The notes under the pieces are model-generated. The model saw only the letters and a list, made by a program, of their open reading frames with translations. It had not been told where the DNA came from and searched no databases. Below are positions 12,346-20,590 of a stretch of 64,000 nt of DNA, piece after piece; the stretch's first letter is position 1, and each line of letters opens with the position of its first letter. Position numbers and translations under genes: made by a program. Source of the stretch: Megascapheus bottae (Eukaryota > Chordata > Mammalia > Rodentia > Geomyidae); the NCBI GenBank assembly GCA_024803745.1, contig JANJXV010000016.1, forward strand, positions 45,589,763-45,653,762, read 5' to 3'.

Positions 12346-12412
12346 TACTATTTTGTGAACAGCCTCGAGTTCAGAGACAAATCCCAAATCTTGCTGAGTT
12401 GGTGGATGCAGT

Positions 12413-12797
12413 AGGGTCTCTGCAGGTCTCTGGGGGTCTCCACGGGTCCTAAGTGGTCTCTGCAAGTCTCTGCAGGTCTGGGGGGTCTGTGAGGGCCTAG
12501 GGGCTCTCCACGGGTCCTAAGTGGTCTCTGCGGGTCTCTGGGGGTCTCCACGGGTCCTAAGTGGTCTCTGCAAGTCTCTGCAGGTCTGGGGGGTCTGTGA
12601 GGGCCTAGGGGCTCTCCACGGGTCCTAAGTGGTCTCTGCGGGTCTCTGGGGGTCTCCACGGGTCCTAAGTGGTCTCTGCAAGTCTCTGCAGGTCTGGGGG
12701 GTCTGTGAGGGCCTAGGGGCTCTCCACGGGTCCTAAGTGGTCTCTGCGGGTCTCTGGGGGTCTCCACGGGTCCTAAGTGGTCTCTGCGGGTCTCTGA
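12413..12797 (-). repeat. 108-bp tandem array, about 3.5 copies, open on the minus strand
   Basis: The segment 'cacgggtcctaagtggtctc' recurs at 12441, 12549, 12657 and 12765, exactly 108 bases apart, and copies are near identical. Inside each unit are smaller gggtctc/aagtggtctctgc sub-repeats, so it is a higher-order minisatellite. Because 108 is a multiple of 3, the minus-strand frame 12348-13046 stays open for 232 codons and repeats a 36-residue Pro/Arg-rich block (GPVETPRDPQRPLRTRG, then EPLGPHRPPRPAETCRDHL). There is no sign that this is a real gene. Confidence 0.95.
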
Positions 12798-12979
12798 GGA
12801 GCCTGGCCTTCCTGGGCAGGAACAGAGTGGGCTGCTTGACAAAAACCACTGATTGTCCAGCACAGAACTAGGCAAACAAGTGACAGAGCACCTGCCCAGC
12901 AAGCTCAGAGCTGTGAATTCAACCCCACACCCCCCCAAGACAAGAGTGGGACCGGGAAGGGACTCTGAAGCGTAGAAAC

Positions 12980-13430
12980 CATTTGTCCTGGTTTCTGCAT
13001 ACATTTCTAACCTCTTTGTATTTCCTTTTATATTTTTATTGAGCATTAAGTAGTATAACTTGATAATTAGATAGATAGACAGATGATTAGATGATAGCTA
13101 GACGGACAGACAGACAGGCCGACAGGCTGATGCAGACAATGGACCTTGATCTCCACCCCTCCTCCCTCTCTCTTCCCATCTCCCCCAGCCAATCCTTTTT
13201 CTGTTCTTAGCTGACACATAAAGTCGTTGGGCCTCCTCCACCTCCCCTCCCTGCTCCCTCACCTGTTTCACTTTCTAAGCGTGTGCTAATTGTTCAAAGG
13301 AGTTTTGCTGCCTCATTTCATGGTGCGTGTGCGGTATTTCAATCAGACTGTTCCACACTTGTTCCCATTTTCCCCATTACTCCCTATTATTCAAACAACA
13401 GCTCTCAGCCTAACATCTCACAAACAAAGC
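12980..13430 (+). repeat. Old interspersed repeat fragment, family not assigned
   Basis: The stretch 'attgttcaaaggagttttgc', with the following C/T-rich sequence and 'ccctattattcaaac', resembles a common rodent interspersed element that I remember but cannot name safely. A GATA/GACA microsatellite sits inside it (13058-13128). Confidence 0.35.
13058..13128 (+). repeat. (GATA)n/(GACA)n microsatellite
   Basis: Units run from tagatagatagacagatgat through tagatgatagctagac to gacagacagacaggccgaca. It is an imperfect tetranucleotide repeat that shifts from GATA to GACA. Confidence 0.9.
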
Positions 13431-14250
13431 CAGGCACAACCAGATCTCCATGAGCCTGCAGCTGACCCTACCAGCCTGGCCTCTGGACACTGGACCCCCA
13501 ACATGCCAAGTGTCAGCTCGCCCGTTGTGTGTCCCCAGAGAACTGGAGGTGGAGGCCTGCTCAATTCCGTGCCCTTTTCTCCCTTCTCAGCTAGAGGGAG
13601 GGCTGCTTCCATTTGCCTTCCCCAACCTTAGGGAGAAAGCTTAAAGGAGGCCGGCCAGCCTCACTTTGTAGCCTCTGGGTCCCCAACACAGCTCTGGCCT
13701 GCTAGGTTCTGCTGCTGTGCGAAACAGGAAACAACGTGTGGCATGCCACGGGTGACACATCTCTGGGTTCAAATACCTGGGGAGATGTTGCAGCTCACAG
13801 CGGAGGTCCAAGGCACAGAGTCCACATCTGGTGCCAGCTCCGTGCTGGCAGAGCCCCTGTGGCCCGGGGATCTCTCAGTGACAGGTTGGAATGTGTGGGT
13901 GTCCACGAGGCTGCAGGGGCAGCGGAAGGGTGAGGAATCTGAGTCTGTGGTGTCTGCCCACAGCCAAGTGGAGACTCCATTCACTGAGCAGCAGGCAAGG
14001 CCCCTCCCCAGCCCCCAGGCCTGGTCTGGGAAGCACAGAGCCCAGTGTCTCTCCTGCTCCTCTGCCTGCTATCGGGTGGGGCATCCCTGCCAGTCTGTGC
14101 ACAAGCACGGGAGTGAGGGCGTGGCATGGGTGCCACACGCCACCTCATCCAGCCTCCAGGAGGTCCTGGCTCCAGCCCAGGAAGTAGGACTGCAGATGCG
14201 GTCCCACTGAGCGCTGGGCAAGCAGACAGTGTCATCCCGATGGAAGCTTC

Positions 14251-14299
14251 ATGCACACGCACGCACGCATGCACGCACATACACACACCACAGGTACAC

Positions 14300-14349
<50 letters not shown>
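14251..14349 (+). repeat. CA/GCAC-rich microsatellite
   Basis: Imperfect 'cacgcacgcatgcacgcaca' sequence leads into a clean (CA)n run at 14303-14349. Confidence 0.95.
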
Positions 14350-14350
<1 letters not shown>

Positions 14351-14639
14351 GCTCCAGAGTCTTGGCTCAGACACTGCCTGAGGAGGAGCAGGAAGGAGCC
14401 GGCTTCTGTCTCCTCCCAGAGGAGCAGAACACACCTAAAGATTCTGTGAGAAGAGTCTGGAGAGGACCCATGGATTTTGAAGACCGGGCCTAGACTGTAG
14501 GATGTAGCAGCTGGAAGGGACAGAAACATATCCACAGATCTAGGGTCAGACCTGGGTGTTATAAAGTAAGAGCAGAGACTGCCGTGGAGACACACAGTGG
14601 GAAGAACATTCAAAGGCACCAGAGTTGCAAAGGGACTTT

Positions 14640-14870
14640 TTTGCTGCTCATGTGGCTTGAACTCAGGGCCTGGGTGTTGTCCCTGAACACCAACAGGTGC
14701 TCCAGGCTAGCGCTCTAGTGCTTGAGCCACAGCACCACTTCCGGCTTTTCCTGTGAAAAATTGGAGTTAAGAATCTCAGACGTTTCTGCCTGGGCTGGCT
14801 TCAAACCGTGATCCTCAGATCTCAGCCTCCTGAGTGGCTAGGGTTACAGGCGTGAGCCATGGCACCAGGC
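14640..14870 (-). repeat. Composite SINE (B1-like + Geo-type), reverse orientation
   Basis: Read from the plus strand: the T-rich start, 'gcttgaactcagggcctggg', 'gcgctctagtgcttgagcca', 'cagcaccacttccggctttt', then 'gatcctcagatctcagcctc' and 'gttacaggcgtgagcca'. This is the reverse complement of the composite SINE seen at 11289. Confidence 0.92.
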
Positions 14871-15091
14871 TCGCCACGGGACCTCCAACAGGCTCATCCA
14901 CATGGACCTCAGCTGCAGAAGATGAAGTGAAGCTGCCTGTAAGGAGACCATGTAAGCCAAGAACAGAGAGAAAGAACACGGAGCGCGGGAGCGCCAACAA
15001 GCCTCCCTGACTGACAAGTGACAAAAGTGTAACAGGACAACCTGCCTGTTCAGGAAGTCCAGCCAGCTCCGGATAAACTCAAAGAGAGCTA

Positions 15092-15211
15092 CAAGCTGAC
15101 ACAAAATAGCAACCACCGGCCCCACAGCCAAGGATAAGGAGTAAATGTCTGTAAACTGACACAAAGTAGCGAAAACCCAGAACATCAAGGAGAAGGAGAA
15201 AATGTCTTGCC
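15092..15211. repeat. 60-bp tandem duplication in an unassigned element
   Basis: 'ctgacacaaaatagc' at 15096 recurs as 'ctgacacaaagtagc' at 15156, exactly 60 bases later. The flanks also match ('ggataaggagtaaatgtct' against 'ggagaaggagaaaatgtct'). The duplication lies within a minus-strand frame (14844-15227) that encodes two hydrophobic blocks. It may be the enhancer-repeat region of a solo LTR, but no LTR ends or poly(A) signal were confirmed. Confidence 0.7.
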
Positions 15212-15465
15212 ATTTGCTGTGTCCCAACCAGTTTGGCCTCTGACTGAAACTCCCAAGTACTCAACACTCTGCAAAGAGCTGCTCTCAAAAGTTGGGGTGA
15301 GAGGAAGACTCTCCCAGAGAAGCTGAGTAGCTGTGGTCTTGCAGGAAATCCCAGCAGGAGTCCTCCAGGCATGCTCAGAGGCCATGCTCCCCCCAGGAAG
15401 AGGCAGTGGCCAGAGAGACAGCGGGATATGCATCTCCTCTTCCCCCTCACAGCTCACTTCAAAAG

Positions 15466-15676
15466 CTCCTGCCTGAAATCCTAGCTACCTAGGATGCTGA
15501 GATCTGAGGATGGTAGTTCAAAGTCAGTCTGGACAGTCAATGAGACTTTATTTTTTAATCCAGTGAACCAGCCAAAATCCAGAAGTAAAGCTGTGGCTCA
15601 AGTGGTAGAGTATGTGCCTTAAGCAAAAAAAGTCAAGCAAGAGGGTAAGGTCCTGAGTTCAAGCCAGTCCTGGCAT
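15466..15676 (+). repeat. Composite SINE (B1-like head + Geo-type tail)
   Basis: 'ctgaaatcctagctacctag' and 'gctgagatctgaggatggta' are followed by 'gtaaagctgtggctcaagtg' and 'gtcctgagttcaagccagtc'. It is moderately diverged. Confidence 0.88.
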
Positions 15677-16822
15677 ACGCAAAGAGCAGCATGCGCACGT
15701 GCACACTGACTTGTAGCGGTGACGCCCGTGCAGTGCATTTGCTAATGACAACACGAAGGAGGGGCCGGGAGCGGAGTGCCTGCCAGAGCAACGCCACCGT
15801 CCCCAGTGTGTGGCTGGTGTGTCCCTCACTGTTCATAACGTTCGGAGACACAGCAGCATAGGAAGGGGACAGGTAAGGCAGCAGAGCCACACAGATACCA
15901 TGTGTAAGAAGCTGCTATATCTAAAGCGGATTATGAAGCTAAATGGATATGGTAAACCTCAAGATGTTTAAAAGAAAATAATCACCACTAGAAAGTATTT
16001 CCTTAATGAAAAGAAAGCAATAAAGGAGAGCTTGAAGGAATCAGGCATGAGAAAAACAGAAAACAAAGTCAAGTGGCGAATCAGATTCACCTAGGTCTGT
16101 AACAGCATGGAGTGAATGGCCTGCACCCAGCGGCTGCATGGAGGCTCGAGCGCAGAGCACAGCCTGGCCCTGCAGCGCGAGTGTGGCCCACAGCACACCC
16201 ATCCAGGGTGCAGGAGGCTCTGGCCTTTCAAGTGCACCTGCAGGAAAGCTGGCATGGCTACGCCAACGTGGAGCCAAACACTGGAAAACTGCTGTGGCGA
16301 GTCTGGTCAGTGCCCCTCCACGCTGGTGTGCGGGAGATGAGGCCCAAGGGGGGCGCCTCCCGGGGGCCCTGGGGCCTGCCTAGAACAGGGCTCCAGAGCC
16401 TAAGTAAACCTTTCCTGATTGTGAACTAATCATTCAGCACTTCATAATGATGGAAAGCTGGCAGACACAAGTTAAGAGGGATGTTTCATAATGCCCGGAG
16501 GATACAAGGGTCTAAACACATGTGCCTAACAGCAGAGTTCCACACAGATGAAGGGGAACCTGGCTGGGTGGAAAGGGAAATGGCTCTGCAAGTGGAGTTC
16601 ATGTCACCTTGAACAATGGCTCCAACCACAAGGAAATGGAAGCCCGTACCACTAGACTTCCTACCAGACAGGGGCAGAGCCCCCACCCCCAGCACAGGCC
16701 CCTCCAGTCAGGGACGCAGACAGCGAGGTCTCGGGGGCCAGGCTGAGCACTTGGCCTCGATCCTGATGCAGTGCCAGTCACGAGGGAAGTCACGGGACTG
16801 ATAACTGAGTTCTTAGACCTGG

Positions 16823-17130
16823 TGTTAGTTAGCTTGCAGTCACAGAGACAAAACGCCTGGGTAAATCAAGTTAAAAGGAAGAAAGGCTGGCTTCGCACAC
16901 ACGTCCAGAGGTCTCGGTCTACAGCTGGCTAGCTCCACTGCCTGGGCCTGCCGGGCTCTCCCTTGGTGGAGCTGGGCTTCCCTCCTCCTGGCACAGGGAG
17001 GCAGGGCCAGCTCTTAATACCACACCCCTGCGGATCTCATCTCCTCCCACCTCCTAAAGGCCCCTCCCAATAGTACTCTGTGGCTGGGGTCTTCAGAAGA
17101 CCTTTAATAGCCAAGCTGGATAGACTATGG
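16823..17130 (+). repeat. Ancient interspersed repeat, family uncertain
   Basis: The sequence starts 'ggtgttagttagcttgcagt' and 'cacagagacaaaacgcctgg', passes through 'aggaagaaaggctggcttcg' and ends with 'cctcccaatagtactctgtg' and 'gacctttaatagcc'. I recognise this arrangement as a dispersed element common in squirrel-related and other rodent genomes, but I cannot give a reliable family name. Confidence 0.55.
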
Positions 17131-17439
17131 TAGTGCCTGGGGCTGAGCTGAGCCTAGACAAAGAGACCACCGAAGAGAGGGAGAGACCCAAGAGACATTT
17201 TGCAAGTAAACGCACAGTGTAAAATCTCTGGACCCTACATGTCTCCACTGCCCCGCCAGCAAAACACTCCGGATGGAGAGGGCAGTCTGAAGGTGTTCAG
17301 AGTGGGGAGTGACCAGCAGGGCTGCAAGGCTGGTGCTGGCCTTAGAAACACTGTCAGGCTCCCCCGTGGTGGAGCGGTGTGGCTGGAGGCCCTGGGTTCC
17401 CTCTGGGCCCCATCTGGGAGCTGGGGCTGATACTGAAAG

Positions 17440-17722
17440 AAGCTGGATGTGGTGTCTGTCCTCAGGAGGATGAGATCCGAGGGTCCTCCTTGGAAATCAG
17501 CCAGGGCAGGAAAGTGTGTGAGCCTCTTATCGTGAGTGCAGCTGTGGCTCAAGTGGTGGAGCTAGCCTTGTGTTAAAAAAAAAAAAAGAAGCTCAGGGAG
17601 AGGACTCAGCTCCAGGTCCTGCACACACAAATACACACAGTACACACACAGTACAAGTACACACATGCACACACAGTACACACATGCACACACACGCACA
17701 CACATGCACACACACGCACACT
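17440..17722 (+). repeat. Degenerate composite SINE followed by CA-rich repeat
   Basis: 'ctcaggaggatgagatccga' and 'gtgcagctgtggctcaagtg' identify the SINE (17440-17625), which carries an A run at 17575-17588. The CA/TGCA-rich tract 17626-17722 follows its end, a common site of microsatellite growth. Confidence 0.75.
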
Positions 17723-18224
17723 TGAAGCCGCCTGGTCTGCCCTCGTGTCCTCCTTCTGCCAGCTTTGGTAGAGGCTTGTTTTCTTTGGTGGTGTCTAGGA
17801 TCTCACAGCTTGGCCAGGCCCTGGTGCTCAGCAGGGAGGACACACGCTGGGCACTGTACAGGGGGTCAGAGACCTGCGCGCACTGAGCTTGGAGCGCAAT
17901 GCAGAGCCAGCGGGAACTGCATGCACCGAGCCACCCGCGTTTGTTCTTCCGTGGGATCCCCCCGAAGAATCTCGTGGGTGTGGGGTCAGCTGTGCCAGGA
18001 GGGCCCCTTGCCCTGCCCTGCCCGCCGTGCGCAGGGCTCGGGCCGGACAGCCGGGCAGGGCCAGGCTCAGGTCCTGCGGGCTGGTTGGGCTCAGCGAGCC
18101 TCCAGTGCCTGGGCGGCCGCGGAACCGTGGATGAACACCGGGTAGGGTCTGGAGTCCCGACCGGCTGGCGAGGGGAAGCGTCTGGGGACGAGTTCGCCCC
18201 AAGAATCGTAGAAGAAGCAGCCGA

Positions 18225-18234
18225 CTAAAAATAG
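18225..18234 (+). promoter_or_regulatory. MEF2-type site CTAAAAATAG
   Basis: This is a perfect match to the MEF2 consensus YTAWWWWTAR. It lies at the upstream edge of the P1 CpG island, about 2 kb before the predicted start site. A forkhead-type ATAAACAAA lies 91 bases downstream (18325-18333). Both sit in an AT-rich patch inside GC-rich DNA. Function is inferred from motif only. Confidence 0.45.
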
Positions 18235-18324
18235 CCTTGTTTTCGGTGCGAAGCTGCTTTTGACTTCGTTAGTCATCTCCAACTCCTAAAATAAAACCGT
18301 GGAACGTCTCTCCTAGTAGCAGCC

Positions 18325-18333
18325 ATAAACAAA
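18325..18333 (+). promoter_or_regulatory. Forkhead-type site ATAAACAAA
   Basis: It matches the reverse of the FOX core TRTTTRY. It follows the MEF2-type site at 18225 within the same AT-rich patch at the island border. Binding is not shown by the sequence. Confidence 0.35.
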
Positions 18334-19655
18334 CCTCCTGGAGCAGGCCGAGGGGAGCGAGGAGGCGGACGGGCGCGAGCGCGGCCCGGGCGGGCGGACG
18401 GCGGTCCGCGGCGGCGGGGGCCGGGCTGGCCTCTGCGCGCCGCCCCCGGAACTCCCTGCGCCTGGCGCGCCGCCACCGTGGTCCCGGCAACGGCATTAAA
18501 CAGAGGGAAACAGGCCCGGGATTCCGTCACCGCGGGGGATAAGGAGGACATTGAGACAGACAGGAAAGGGCTTTTCTGGACGGGGTGAAAAGTTACTTAC
18601 TGGGGGAGGGGCAGGGCAGACCCGCGCGGAGGGGGGCCGGGGAGGGGCGGGGAGGGAGGGCGAGGCCGCGGGTGCCCCAGGCCCCACGCCGCCCAGCGAC
18701 GGCCCGGGGCCTCCGACGGCACCCGACGGCTGGAGAAACCCCAGGAGAGCGGGGCAGCTCCTCCCCAGCGCCGCCGGATCCGGGAGGGGAAAGAGGGCGG
18801 GGACGGAAACTGTTCAGGCAAAATCCTGGCACCCGGGTCTGGGGACGTAGCAGAGGGAGGGGCGCGGGCGGCCTGGCCCGCACAGGCGCCCGGGATTTCC
18901 ACGCCCGTTCAGGGCTTCCCCTGGCGCCCTCCTCCTCCTCCTCCGCCGGGTCCCCTCTGCGGCCTCCGCACCCTGGGGTCCCCTCCGCAGCCCCGCGCAT
19001 CCTCTCACCTCCCACCGCCCTCACCTGCGGGCGCGCACTGGCCCGGAGGCCGAGGCCGGGCCCGGGGAGGCCTCGCACCGCTCACCCTCTGACCTCGCTC
19101 GCGATCGGCTTGCTGGTCTGGTCAGACGTGGGCCCCGGCCCCCCCCCCCCCGCTCCCCTTCCCGGGCGCCCCTGGGCGCGCCGTCCTTCCGTGCCCGCCG
19201 CGGCACCGGAGCCCCTCGCCCGCGCTCCCCAGCCTCTGGGGCCCTGGAGACACGCTTTTGCGTCGGAGTTTATTTTCAATCACAGGAGGTGTGGGCCAAT
19301 AGATTTACGATTTCTGTGCAGCAGGCAGACCGCGCCGCCCCGCACCCCCGTCCCTTCCACCCGACGGGAAAGCGCCGCCCGGCCCGGCAGCTGGAGGGCG
19401 GCCGGAGAGACGCGGGCGCGCTGGGCCGGCGCCGCAGGGCCGGCGCGACCCCGCCCCGTTCGGCCGAGCCCCGCGGAGGCTCCCCGGGCCGCGGGGTCGG
19501 GGAGGGCGGCCCGAGCAGGCGCTGTGCCCGGCCGGTGCTGCGGCGCGGGTATTTACGAGCGAAAGCGGCAAGCCCGACGTCCCGGCCGCCCTGCAATCTG
19601 GTAGTAATTTGGCGGGACGGGAACTTCCTTTCCCGGGCCTGCCAGGGGAAGCGCG

Positions 19656-19668
19656 TTTCCAAATTTCC
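19656..19668 (-). promoter_or_regulatory. Nfatc1: Tandem NFAT-type cores in P1
   Basis: TTTCC at 19656-19660 and again at 19664-19668 read on the minus strand as GGAAATTTGGAAA, two NFAT cores 8 bases apart. They lie about 0.55 kb upstream of the predicted start. The literature describes a tandem NFAT element in the inducible P1 promoter that supports autoregulation; this pair is the natural candidate. The assignment is by motif and position. Confidence 0.6.
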
Positions 19669-20120
19669 ACAGCGGGGCAAGCCTGCGTCTTCACATAATG
19701 ACTTCAGCATGCGGGGCTCGCTGCGCGCCCGCCCCGCCCCCGGCCGCGGGGACCCCGGCGCCCCGGCGGGACGCGCGCCCCTCCTCCTCGCGCGCCCCGC
19801 TGGCTCCCGTGGGCCGGGACAGCCCCAGTGACCCCCCCTTCTCTTGGGCCCGGCTCCCCCTCGCGCGCCACTTCCCGCCGTCGGAGCCCCCCTATCCCCT
19901 CCAGTGCTTCTCTGCCCGCCTCAGAGCGCCTTTCCAGCCCCTGTGTCCCCATCATCCGCCACTGAGAAGCCCCTGCCCTTGCCAGCTGAGCCCCTTTCCG
20001 GCCAGCGCGCCCCGCCGGCCCGCGGGTGCCGGCCCGCCCCGGGGCGTCCCGCGGGCGGGCGGGCGGGCGGCGCTGGGCGCAGCGTCCCCCGGGCCCGCGC
20101 CGGCCCGGGCGGCCGGGGCG

Positions 20121-20128
20121 TGATGTCA
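20121..20128 (+). promoter_or_regulatory. Nfatc1: CRE/ATF-like site TGATGTCA in P1
   Basis: One mismatch from the palindromic CRE TGACGTCA, located about 64 bases upstream of the TATA-like element. A second related motif, TGCGTCAG, lies at 20215-20222 near the predicted start. Calcium/cAMP-responsive input to P1 would fit family knowledge. Confidence 0.5.
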
Positions 20129-20176
20129 CTGCAGGGAGGGGGCGCGGGGCGGCGGCGGCGGGAGGCGGGGAGGTGT

Positions 20177-20192
20177 TTTCCAGCTTTAAAAA
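20177..20192 (+). promoter_or_regulatory. Nfatc1: P1 core: NFAT core plus TATA-like TTTAAAAA
   Basis: TTTCC (20177-20181, GGAAA on the minus strand) is followed after three bases by TTTAAAAA (20185-20192). It is the only A/T-rich core element close to exon 1 and sits about 275 bases before the first coding ATG. Transcription would be expected to begin near 20215-20222, giving a 5' UTR of about 245 bases. The start site itself is inferred. Confidence 0.55.
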
Positions 20193-20463
20193 GGCCGGAG
20201 GCAGCGCGCGGCCCTGCGTCAGAGCGAGACCGGGAGGCTCCGAGCTCGGCGGCGGAGGCGCCGCGCGGATCCCAGCGGCCGAGCGCAGGCGCCCGGGCGC
20301 GGTGCGCACCTCCGAGCCCGCCGCCTCCTCGGCCGGGGGTGACGGTCGGCCCGGCCCCTCGCGCAGCGCCCCCCCCCCATGCCACTTCGCCGCGGCGCGT
20401 GGCGCTGAGCCCGGTCCGGCGGCTCGGGACGCCGCTCCCGCTCCTCCTCCCGCCGCCGCGTGG

Positions 20464-20590
20464 ATGCCAAGGACCAGCCTTCCCGTCCTCTCCAAGTCCC
20501 CACTGCGCCCTCCTGCCGCGCTCCGCGGGAGCGGAGAAAGTTTGGGGCCCGCGCCGTACTCCAGAGGCACCATGAAGGCGGCCGAGGAAG
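20464..20590 (+). CDS. Nfatc1: Nfatc1 exon 1 coding part (alpha N terminus)
   Basis: It encodes 42 residues plus the first base of a split Glu codon. The sequence runs MPRTSLPVLSKSPLRPPAAL, then RGSGESLGPAPYSRGTMKAAEE. The length equals the human alpha N terminus, and SLPV, GES, LGPAP and GTMKxAEE are shared. The donor is GAAG|GTAAGC. The first ATG has a poor context (T at -3), whereas in-frame Met37 at 20572-20574 has A at -3 (cacc before ATG). This region is Ser/Pro/Gly-rich with no known domain. It distinguishes the inducible alpha isoforms from the beta isoforms. The same frame stays open upstream through the 5' UTR, but no upstream in-frame ATG falls after the predicted start site. Confidence 0.95.

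Larger units (their letters stand above)
3086..18200. other. Intergenic interval Atp9b - Nfatc1
   Basis: About 15 kb with no exon that I can support. Recognisable contents are listed separately: SINEs, an L1 remnant, CA/GT microsatellites, a purine tract, a 108-bp tandem array and an older interspersed repeat. The unlisted parts (about 3100-4800, 5950-8540, 8725-10925, 11640-12250, 13430-14250 and 15680-16820) look like unique, moderately GC-rich DNA. Their open frames are short, overlap on both strands and show no family similarity that I recognise. The length and gene order agree with the ATP9B-NFATC1 interval in other mammals. Confidence 0.7.

Noticed and set aside
12348..13046. 232-codon minus-strand frame as a Pro/Arg-rich protein gene
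   Set aside because: The open frame follows from the 108-bp unit length. No promoter, splice site or family match is visible, so it is reported as a repeat only.
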